Of a stretch of DNA of 64,000 nucleotides, positions 58,204-64,000 are shown piece by piece. Under the pieces are notes generated by a model. That model saw only the letters and a program-made list of their open reading frames with translations, was not told the DNA's origin and did not search any database. Source of the stretch: Sinomonas cellulolyticus (GTDB lineage: Bacteria; Actinomycetota; Actinomycetes; Actinomycetales; Micrococcaceae); the NCBI RefSeq assembly GCF_014656475.1, contig NZ_BNCM01000007.1:124001-188000 (forward strand), given 5' to 3'. The translations under genes and the position numbers were made by a program. The first letter of the stretch is position 1, and the number at the start of each line of letters is the position of its first letter.

Positions 58204-60612
58204 ATGAGCACAACAGAGAAGCAAGCGCACCGACGGACCGAGCTGATGGTGTCCTCCGGCTGGCTCAAGGCCATCGCCGCAGTGATGATCTTCGGTTTCC
58301 TCGTGATGGCGTTCCTCGCCGTCCGCACCTATACCGCCGCGATGCCGACCCCGGAGAAGGTGGTCACGAGCAGCGGCCAGGTCCTCTTCACGGGGGACGA
58401 CATCACGACCGGCCAGGAGATCTTCCTGCGCCGCGGCCTCCAGGAGTACGGCTCGATCGTGGGCCACGGCGGCTACCTGGGCCCGGACTACACGGCCGAC
58501 TACCTCCGCCGCTCCGCGCAGAACGTGCTCGACCAGCTCACCAACGCCGGCACGAGGGACCCGCATCAGGCACTCGTCGACATGATGCGGACCAACCGCT
58601 ATGACGACGCCACGAAGACCCTGACCTTCACCGCCGAGCAGGCCCAGGCGTTCAACGACATCCAGAAGCACTACGCCGAGTACTTCGGGGCACCCAGCAC
58701 CCAGTACGGGCTCATTCCGAACGCCATCACGTCCGGCCAGGACATCAAGCAGCTGACGGCATTCTTCGCGTGGACCGCGTGGGCCGCGGCGGCGGACCGC
58801 CCGGGGCACAGCTACAGCTACACGAACAACTGGCCCGCCGAGCCGCTCGTCGACAACGGCCCCACGGCTGACCTGCTGATCTGGAGCGGGCTCTCGCTCA
58901 TCGCGCTGCTCGGCGGGATCGGCATCCTGTTCGCCGTCTACGGCAGGTGGAGCCGCTCCGTCGGGTGGCATCGGGCCGAGAACACGACCGTGGCGTTCCG
59001 CCAGCCCGGCGAGGTGAAGGTCACCCCGTCCCAAGCGGCGACGGCGTGGTTCTTCCTCATCGTCGCGCTCCTGTTCCTGGGACAGGGACTCCTGGGCGGC
59101 GCCATCGAGCACTACCGGGCGGACCTGAGCAGCTTCTTCGGCATGGACCTCGCCCAGCTCCTGCCGTTCAACCTCGCCCGGACCTGGCACGTCCAGCTTT
59201 CGATCTTCTGGACCGCGGCGTCCTTCCTCGCCGCGGGCATCTTCCTGGCCCCGTACATCTCGGGGCGGGAAGCGAAGAAGCAGCACGTGCTCGTCTACAT
59301 CCTCCTCGGCGCCCTCGGCCTCGTGATCGCGGGATCGTTCGTCGGCGAGGCGATGAGCATCTTCGGGTTCAAGCCCGCCGCCGGGAACCCGCTGTTCGAC
59401 ATGCAGTGGGAGTACCTCGACCTGCCGAAGATCTGGCAGGGGATCCTCGTGGTCGGCCTCGCCCTGTGGATGTTCATCATCTGGCGTGGCATCCGGACCC
59501 GGCTCGCGCGCGAGCACCGGTTCAACCTGCCCTGGCTGTTCTTCTACGCGGGCCTCGCGATCCCCGCGTTCTACGCGGTCGGCCTGCTGGCCGGCACCGA
59601 CACGAACGTCGCGGTGGCCGACTACTGGCGGTTCTGGGTGGTCCACCTGTGGGTCGAGGACTTCCTCGAGCTGTTCACCACCGTCATGGTGGCCTACATC
59701 TTCGTCCTGCTGGGCGTGGTGCGCCGCCGCATGGCGATGCAGCTGATCCTCCTGGACGTGGTGCTCTACTCCGCGGGCGGCGTCATCGGCACGATGCACC
59801 ACCTCTACTTCTCCGGGACACCGGTCGAGACCATGGCCCTGGGCGCCTTCTTCTCCGCGTTCGAGGTCATCCCGCTGACCCTGCTGACCGTCGAGGCATG
59901 GACGTTCCTGCAGCTGGGCGCCCGTCAGGAGTCCGGCAGCTCGGCACCGTTCCCGCACCGGTGGGCCGTCATGTTCCTCGTGGCGGTCGGATTCTGGAAC
60001 TTCCTCGGAGCCGGCGTGTTCGGGTTCCTCATCAACCTGCCGATCGTCTCCTACTACGAGATCGGGACGGCGCTGACGGCCAACCACGCCCACGCGTCCA
60101 TGATGGGCGTCTACGGCATGCTCGGCGTGGGCCTTGCCCTGTTCGCCCTGCGCTACCTCATCCCGCCGGGCCGCTGGCCGGAGAAGGCGGCCCGCGTCTC
60201 GTTCTGGTGCCTGAACATCGGCCTTGCCTGGATGAGCTTTGCCACGCTGGTCCCGCTCGGCGTGATCCAGCTCTGGTACTCGGTCAGCAACGGGTACTAC
60301 GAGGCGCGCTCGCTCGACTTCATCAACCAGCCCGGCAACGCCGTCCTCGAGTGGCTCAGGCTGCCCGGAGACCTCATCTTCATCATCGGCGGGATCCTGC
60401 CGTTCCTGTGGACGGCGTGGCTCGGCGTCAGGTACCGGGTCAAGGAGCGCACGCTCGAGGTGCCGGAGGAGATGCTCTACTTCGAGGAGGCCACGGCGGG
60501 CGGCAGTTCGGCGGGCGGGGGCCCACTCGGCGATGGCGGCACCGGCGCCGGGGGAGGACCCTCCCGGTACCGCTCCGACCGCGAGGGCGGGGGCGGAGGC
60601 GAGGCCACGTGA
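58204..60612 (+). CDS. norB: Nitric oxide reductase large subunit, quinol-dependent (qNOR-type)
   Basis: An 802-residue haem-copper-oxidase superfamily protein that reduces 2 NO to N2O with electrons from quinol. An N-terminal TM and extracytoplasmic domain (about 45-215, lacking a CxxCH haem c site) precede about 12 TM helices, as in single-subunit qNOR. Candidate haem and iron ligands are His329 (RTWHVQL), His481 with Glu485 (HLWVEDFLE), His532/His533 (GTMHHLYF) and His628/His630 (TANHAHAS). A Gly/Arg-rich tail of about 35 residues ends the protein. ATG 58204 follows GGGAGC. The GTG of the next gene overlaps the stop. Confidence 0.94.
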   Translation: MSTTEKQAHRRTELMVSSGWLKAIAAVMIFGFLVMAFLAVRTYTAAMPTPEKVVTSSGQVLFTGDDITTGQEIFLRRGLQEYGSIVGHGGYLGPDYTADYLRRSAQNVLDQLTNAGTRDPHQALVDMMRTNRYDDATKTLTFTAEQAQAFNDIQKHYAEYFGAPSTQYGLIPNAITSGQDIKQLTAFFAWTAWAAAADRPGHSYSYTNNWPAEPLVDNGPTADLLIWSGLSLIALLGGIGILFAVYGRWSRSVGWHRAENTTVAFRQPGEVKVTPSQAATAWFFLIVALLFLGQGLLGGAIEHYRADLSSFFGMDLAQLLPFNLARTWHVQLSIFWTAASFLAAGIFLAPYISGREAKKQHVLVYILLGALGLVIAGSFVGEAMSIFGFKPAAGNPLFDMQWEYLDLPKIWQGILVVGLALWMFIIWRGIRTRLAREHRFNLPWLFFYAGLAIPAFYAVGLLAGTDTNVAVADYWRFWVVHLWVEDFLELFTTVMVAYIFVLLGVVRRRMAMQLILLDVVLYSAGGVIGTMHHLYFSGTPVETMALGAFFSAFEVIPLTLLTVEAWTFLQLGARQESGSSAPFPHRWAVMFLVAVGFWNFLGAGVFGFLINLPIVSYYEIGTALTANHAHASMMGVYGMLGVGLALFALRYLIPPGRWPEKAARVSFWCLNIGLAWMSFATLVPLGVIQLWYSVSNGYYEARSLDFINQPGNAVLEWLRLPGDLIFIIGGILPFLWTAWLGVRYRVKERTLEVPEEMLYFEEATAGGSSAGGGPLGDGGTGAGGGPSRYRSDREGGGGGEAT

Positions 60613-61268
60613 GCGTCCTCCCGGTGTCGGTGTGGCTCGCCTGCGGCTACGGGCTGTTCCTCCTGGTCGTCGCGCACCTTCTCGACCTGTTCGCCCGCCG
60701 GGCCGCGGTCGGAGCGGCCCGGCGGCAGGCTGGCGGGTTCACGTACCACGCCGACCACGACGCCTGGCTCTGCCCTCAGGACCAGTGGCTCTGGCCGGAG
60801 TCCTTCGACCCCAACCACCGGGTCATGAGGTACCGCGCCTCGCCGACCGTCTGCAACAGCTGTCCAGTCAAGGACACGTGCACCACGTCGCGTTCCGGCC
60901 GGCAGATCAGCCGCAACATCGACCAGTGGCCGAGCTCGGAGGCCGAGCGGTTCCACCGGACCGTCGCATGCACCGTTGCGGTCCTGGGCCTGCTCTGGCC
61001 GCTCGTGACGATGCTCACGGTCGACGACGCGCTCCCCCTTCTCGTGCTCGGCGCCACCGTCGCGGTGGTCGCCGCCGGCGCCTGGCCGCTGTTCGGGCAC
61101 CTGCGCCGCACCCCCGTCGCGTTCCCCGACCATGTGCCGCAGCGGAGCCTGGACGAGGACGCCGCAGAGCGGCTGAGGCTCACACGCCGCGAGGAGCGCC
61201 GACACAGCGGCTTCGCGAGCGACCGCAGGGCACCCGGCACCCCTTTCGGCGACCAGAGGAAGGACTGA
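60609..61268 (+). CDS. NOR-operon membrane protein with transposase-like Cys motif
   Basis: A 219-residue protein. TM helices lie at about 7-27, 118-136 and 141-161. Between the first two sits a domain with C55, C82, C85 and C91 (LCPQDQ ... YRASPTVCNSCPVKDTC) followed by GRQISR. The pattern resembles the C-terminal zinc-ribbon-like segment of IS1182-type transposases, here inside a membrane protein with no transposase domain. It is coupled to norB (GTGA overlap) and 4 bp from the slipin gene, so it probably serves the NO reductase as an assembly or redox factor. Function unknown. Confidence 0.8.
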   Translation: MSVLPVSVWLACGYGLFLLVVAHLLDLFARRAAVGAARRQAGGFTYHADHDAWLCPQDQWLWPESFDPNHRVMRYRASPTVCNSCPVKDTCTTSRSGRQISRNIDQWPSSEAERFHRTVACTVAVLGLLWPLVTMLTVDDALPLLVLGATVAVVAAGAWPLFGHLRRTPVAFPDHVPQRSLDEDAAERLRLTRREERRHSGFASDRRAPGTPFGDQRKD

Positions 61269-61272
61269 AGCC

Positions 61273-62148
61273 ATGGCCGTATGGTGGGTGACCGCCGTCG
61301 TGATCGTTGTGGCCGCGCTGGCGCTCTGCGCGGTCTCGCTCAAGGTGCTGCGCGAGTACGAGCGGGGGGTGCTGTTCCGCCTGGGCCGGCTGCGCCCCGT
61401 CGTCGGGCCCGGCGTGCTGTGGGTGTGGCCGGGGGCGGACCGCCTCGTGCGGGTGGACCTGCGGGTCGTCACGCTCACGATCCCGCCCCAGGAGGTCATC
61501 ACGCGGGACAACGTGCCGGCGCGCGTGAACGCCGTCGTGCTCTTCAAGGTGACCGATCCGGAACTGTCCGTCATGGCGGTCGAGAACCACGCGGTCGCGA
61601 CCTCGCAGATTGCCCAGACCACGCTGCGCTCGGTTGTGGGCCGCGTCGAGCTCGACACGCTGCTGGCCCACCGGGCGGACCTCAACGACGACCTTGCGAA
61701 GAACATCGACCGGCAGACCGGACCGTGGGGCGTCCACGTGAAGGTCGTGGAGATCAAGGACGTCGAGATCCCCGAGGCCATGCAGCGTGCGATGGCGCGC
61801 GAGGCGGAGGCCGAGCGCGAACGGCGTGCCAAGGTCATCAACGCCCACGGCGAGCTCCAGGCCTCGGACGAGCTGTTCCAGGCCGCCGAGAAGCTCAGCG
61901 GCAATCCCGCGTCCCTGCAGCTGCGGTACCTGCAGACCCTCCTCGAACTCGGGGCCGACCAGAACTCCACCGTGGTGTTCCCGCTGCCCATGGACATCAT
62001 CAGCCCGTTCCTGCAGAAGGCCTCCGGGTTCCTCGACTCCTTCGCGGACCGCACCGCGCAGGGCACGAACCACGGGGGCACGAATCACGGCGGCACGAAC
62101 CACGGGGGCACGAACCACGTCGGCCCCACGATGAAAGGCACACGATGA
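61273..62148 (+). CDS. Slipin (SPFH/band 7 protein)
   Basis: A 291-residue SPFH-domain protein. A single N-terminal TM (5-25) precedes the band-7 domain with EYERGVLFRLGRL, TIPPQEVITRDNVPARVNAVV and the coiled-coil REAEAERERRAKVINA. Slipins organise membrane microdomains and support other membrane proteins, often with NfeD, which is absent here. The C-terminus ends with four TNHGG-type repeats (about 263-284), an unusual addition. It lies in the NOR operon; ATGA overlap with the next gene. Confidence 0.9.
   Translation: MAVWWVTAVVIVVAALALCAVSLKVLREYERGVLFRLGRLRPVVGPGVLWVWPGADRLVRVDLRVVTLTIPPQEVITRDNVPARVNAVVLFKVTDPELSVMAVENHAVATSQIAQTTLRSVVGRVELDTLLAHRADLNDDLAKNIDRQTGPWGVHVKVVEIKDVEIPEAMQRAMAREAEAERERRAKVINAHGELQASDELFQAAEKLSGNPASLQLRYLQTLLELGADQNSTVVFPLPMDIISPFLQKASGFLDSFADRTAQGTNHGGTNHGGTNHGGTNHVGPTMKGTR
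62062..62121 (+). repeat. Four 15-bp tandem repeats in the slipin gene
   Basis: Units 62062-62076, 62077-62091, 62092-62106 and 62107-62121 (pattern GGCACGAACCACGGG) encode the repeated GTNHG tail. Units 1 and 3 are identical. Their number may vary between strains. Confidence 0.9.
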
Positions 62149-62435
62149 GCGCACCCCAGCAGGCAGAGCGCCCCGCCGTGCAGTCGCGGCCGGGCTTCAA
62201 GCGGATGATCGGCGGCGCCGTCGTCATGCTGCTCGCCCCACTGTTCGGCTTCCTCGGCGGGACCATGGCGGGGTACGGTGCTGCGGTGAGCGGCTACCAG
62301 CCCATGTACCTGTGGCTGTTCGGCGGGATGCTTGTGGGCTGCGCGGGAGCGCTCGTGGCCATGACCGGCGCGCTGGCCTTCTTCGCCGACCTGCGGGCAC
62401 GTCCCGAGCCGCCGCGGGCGCCACGGGCCGAGTGA
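62145..62435 (+). CDS. Small membrane protein of the NOR operon
   Basis: A 96-residue protein with two TM helices (about 23-46 and 56-80) joined by a short loop, a basic N-terminus and a Pro-rich C-terminus. I do not recognise a family. ATGA overlap with the slipin gene, and the shared terminator hairpin after it, place it in the NOR operon. Confidence 0.75.
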   Translation: MSAPQQAERPAVQSRPGFKRMIGGAVVMLLAPLFGFLGGTMAGYGAAVSGYQPMYLWLFGGMLVGCAGALVAMTGALAFFADLRARPEPPRAPRAE

Positions 62436-62483
62436 GGGCAACGATCGTGGCGGTAGAGGCCAAGGTCCCTACCTGCGCGGCCC

Positions 62484-62519
62484 TCGTTGGGGGAGTCTGA
62501 AGAGACGCGCCCCCGACGA
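62484..62519 (+). terminator. Hairpin after the NOR operon
   Basis: TCGTTGGGGG (62484-62493) pairs with CCCCCGACGA (62510-62519) with one G-T pair. The loop is 16 nt. It lies 48 bp after the last gene. Confidence 0.6.
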
Positions 62520-62650
62520 GACGAGGGGCCACTCCGCATCGCACGTGGCGCCCCGACGGCCCACTGATCGCATCCGTATCCGTATCCCTCGACCACATTC
62601 GGCGACGACGGCGTCCCCGACGCGGGCGGCTTCCACGAAGGGGCATCCCT

Positions 62651-62881
62651 ATGCACAACAGGTCCACCGACATCGTCTCTTCACCGGCCCACGGCACGGG
62701 CTCCGCGCCACGCCGGCTGGCCCCGCATGCGGCGGACCGCTCCCGTCCGGCGCCGCAGACGAGGGATCCGCACCCCGACGACAGGGCCCTCGTGGCAAGC
62801 CTCGTGTGCGCCGGGCTCAGCGAAGACGATGCCAGGGCCCACCTTGCACGGCTTGCGGCAGGGGATGTCTGGGGCGGGTGA
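62651..62881 (+). CDS. Small hypothetical protein
   Basis: A 76-residue protein. Residues 1-40 are polar, Pro/Arg-rich and disordered. Residues 42-74 (PDDRALVASLVCAGLSEDDARAHLARLAAGDVWGG) look like two short helices. AAGGGG lies 8 nt before the ATG. I know no family. It could be a real small gene with its own promoter or a chance frame; codon use is GC-rich like its neighbours. Confidence 0.45.
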   Translation: MHNRSTDIVSSPAHGTGSAPRRLAPHAADRSRPAPQTRDPHPDDRALVASLVCAGLSEDDARAHLARLAAGDVWGG

Positions 62882-62896
62882 ATCCCTGCCTGGGCC

Positions 62897-63673
62897 TCAA
62901 GGCCGCGGCGCCGCGATGGCAGTCGAGAGCCGGTGAGCCTCGGCCATGAGCAGCTCCCCGAGCTCCTCGCGCCGGCCTGGCCGGAAGCGCGGCTCGATCC
63001 CCGTCAGGGACAGCGCCCAGGCCGGGCGGCCGGCCGGGTCGAACACCGCGGCCCCCAGGCCGTACGATCCCTCGACGACCAGCCCCGGGTTGACGGAGTA
63101 GCCGAGCTCCCGCGTCTCGGCCAGCTTCTCCCTGAGGGGAGCGGCCGCATGGGGCACGCCGAATTCGGCGAGGCGCGCACCGTCGTCGTCAATGATCGGT
63201 TCCGCCTCTTCCGGGGGCAGGAAGGCCAGGATGGCGATCCCCGCGGAGGCCACGCCGAGGGGGAACCGCTTGCCCTCGTAGAGCACGAACGAGCGGACCG
63301 GGAAGCTGCCCTCCTCCCGGGCGAGGCACACGGTCTCGTCGCCGCGGCGGATCGAGAGGAACGCGGACTCGCCCGTAGCCTCCGCGAGGCGGCGCAGCGC
63401 CGGGCGCGCGAGGTGCTCCACCGCGAAGCGGCCCGCCGCGACCGTGCCCATGACGTACAGCTCAGGGCCGAGATGCCACCGGCCGGTCGCCTCATCGAGG
63501 TCGAGGAGGCCGTCCGCCGCGAGGGCCCTGAGGAGGCGGTGGACCGTGGGGCGCGTGAGCCCCGAGGCGCGCACGATGCCCGCTAAGGAGAGGCCCGCGC
63601 CGCCCGCCTTGGCGATGATGCGCAGCAGGAGCGCGACGCGGCCCACCACTTGGGTGCCTTGGACCTCTCCCAC
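62897..63673 (-). CDS. IclR-family transcriptional regulator
   Basis: A 258-residue regulator. The N-terminal winged HTH is GRVALLLRIIAKAGGAGLSLAGIVRASGLTRPTVHRLLRAL, and the C-terminal IclR effector domain includes GRFAVEHLARPALRRLAEATGESAFLS and YSVNPGLVVEGSYGLGAAVFD. Start GTG 63673 is chosen because GGAGG lies 5-6 nt upstream; the open frame continues 30 codons without similarity. It is divergent from a 3-oxoacid CoA-transferase gene with three palindromic sites between, so it most likely controls that beta-ketoadipate or ketone-body pathway, as PcaR/PcaU do. Confidence 0.93.
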   Translation of the reverse strand: MGEVQGTQVVGRVALLLRIIAKAGGAGLSLAGIVRASGLTRPTVHRLLRALAADGLLDLDEATGRWHLGPELYVMGTVAAGRFAVEHLARPALRRLAEATGESAFLSIRRGDETVCLAREEGSFPVRSFVLYEGKRFPLGVASAGIAILAFLPPEEAEPIIDDDGARLAEFGVPHAAAPLREKLAETRELGYSVNPGLVVEGSYGLGAAVFDPAGRPAWALSLTGIEPRFRPGRREELGELLMAEAHRLSTAIAAPRP

Positions 63674-63695
63674 AGCGCCTCCGTCGAGAATTCCG

Positions 63696-63803
63696 CCACA
63701 ATGTGGACAGTCTAGGCCGAGATCTCCACGACGTGAACACCGACCCTTGTCGGGGCGCTTCAAGGCAGCCTACGCTCGCTGATCAGCAGGTCCACAACGT
63801 GGA
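63696..63803. promoter_or_regulatory. Three related palindromes between IclR and CoA-transferase genes
   Basis: CCACAATGTGG (63696-63706), TCCACGACGTGAA (63725-63737) and TCCACAACGTGGA (63791-63803) share the TCCAC-N3-GTGGA pattern; the middle one is imperfect. Such repeated palindromes are usual operators of IclR-family regulators. Confidence 0.6.
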
Positions 63804-63845
63804 TGCCCTGAACCGCGGATGCGGATCCCAGCTCGAGGAGGAGCA

Positions 63846-64000
63846 ATGCCCAAGATGTACAACGACGCCGCGGAGGCGCTCGCAGGGACGCTCGAGGACG
63901 GCATGACCCTCGCCGTCGGCGGGTTCGGACTCAGCGGCATCCCGGCGGATCTCATCGACGCCGTGCGCGACTCCGGCGTCACGGGCCTCACGGTCGTCTC
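63846..64000 (+). CDS. 3-oxoacid CoA-transferase subunit A, N-terminus only
   Basis: The 51 visible residues begin MPKMYNDAAEAL and contain the family motif LAVGGFGLSGIPADLIDAV, which forms the CoA-binding site of PcaI/ScoA/AtoD-type alpha subunits. They transfer CoA from succinyl-CoA to a 3-oxo acid (3-oxoadipate or acetoacetate). GAGGAGGA is 3-4 nt before the ATG. The gene continues beyond the window; subunit B is expected next. With the IclR regulator beside it, 3-oxoadipate is the likelier substrate. Confidence 0.9.
   Translation, partial: MPKMYNDAAEALAGTLEDGMTLAVGGFGLSGIPADLIDAVRDSGVTGLTVV

Noticed and set aside
58063..60093. Upstream in-frame extension of the squalene-cyclase-like gene across the NOR gene
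   Set aside because: It is antisense to norB, low in complexity, and the conserved protein starts at GTG 58062.
60609..61268. Reading the Cys-motif protein as an insertion-sequence remnant
   Set aside because: It is a complete, coupled membrane-protein gene inside an operon, with no terminal repeats and no transposase core.

Overview
The window comes from the chromosome of a high-GC Gram-positive bacterium, most likely an actinobacterium of the Micrococcaceae (Arthrobacter/Sinomonas-like). The signs are GC-rich codon use, frequent GTG and TTG starts, and a topoisomerase I with a lysine-rich tail. Many genes also carry a TANNNT -10 box only 6-7 nt before the start codon, so they should make leaderless mRNAs. 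The taxon is an inference from gene content; no rRNA gene is present. I see no prophage, CRISPR array or intact insertion sequence.

Layout. 1-3 kb: a truncated L-asparaginase II gene, divergent from purD-purC. 3-4.75 kb: an HTH-TPR regulator divergent from a 72-codon gene for a Sec-exported peptide with three identical AIGNWPDPM units. This pair is the most interesting item and looks like a peptide-pheromone circuit. 4.9-12.8 kb: a type II P-type ATPase, tRNA-Pro(CGG), a heterodimeric ABC exporter and a metallophosphoesterase. 12.8-22.5 kb: a class A penicillin-binding protein, DUF4177 protein, RidA, NUDIX, a Crp-family regulator, the MarP-type protease, AroQ, a two-domain secreted cupredoxin and acetyl-CoA synthetase. 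22.9-28 kb: a disordered membrane protein, endonuclease III, a second NUDIX and a WXG-like large protein. 28-37.4 kb: a stand-alone family-A DNA polymerase, then a compact tad/Flp pilus operon (CpaE-TadA-TadB-TadC-pilin-TadE-TadE-like) convergent with an MrfA-like helicase. 37.4-48.9 kb: GNAT, rhodanese TrhO, lipoprotein, methyltransferase, winged-helix regulator, topA, SseB-like, Ppx/GppA, sugar-phosphate isomerase and proC. Upstream of proC lies a 459-bp spacer with four 22-bp tandem repeats and two hairpins. 49-57 kb: an HD-GYP/LuxR regulator, hydrolase, F420-type reductase, UDGb, TrkA/TrkH, AcuC and ArsR. 57-64 kb: a squalene-cyclase-like protein divergent from a nitric-oxide-reductase operon (NOR, Cys-motif membrane protein, slipin, small membrane protein), then an IclR regulator divergent from a CoA-transferase gene cut by the window end.

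How the genes fit together. Much of the middle follows the gene neighbourhood known from Mycobacterium tuberculosis around Rv3646c-Rv3683 (topA, helicase, tad cluster, acs, marP, nth, crp, ponA2, phosphoesterase), so it is conserved housekeeping DNA. The less conserved insertions are the peptide/HTH-TPR pair, the WXG-like protein, the repeat-hairpin spacer and the NOR operon. Translational coupling through ATGA/GTGA overlaps is common: purD-purC, the ABC pair, DUF4177-ridA, the tad genes, topA-sseB, ppx-isomerase, nor-orf2 and slipin-orf4.
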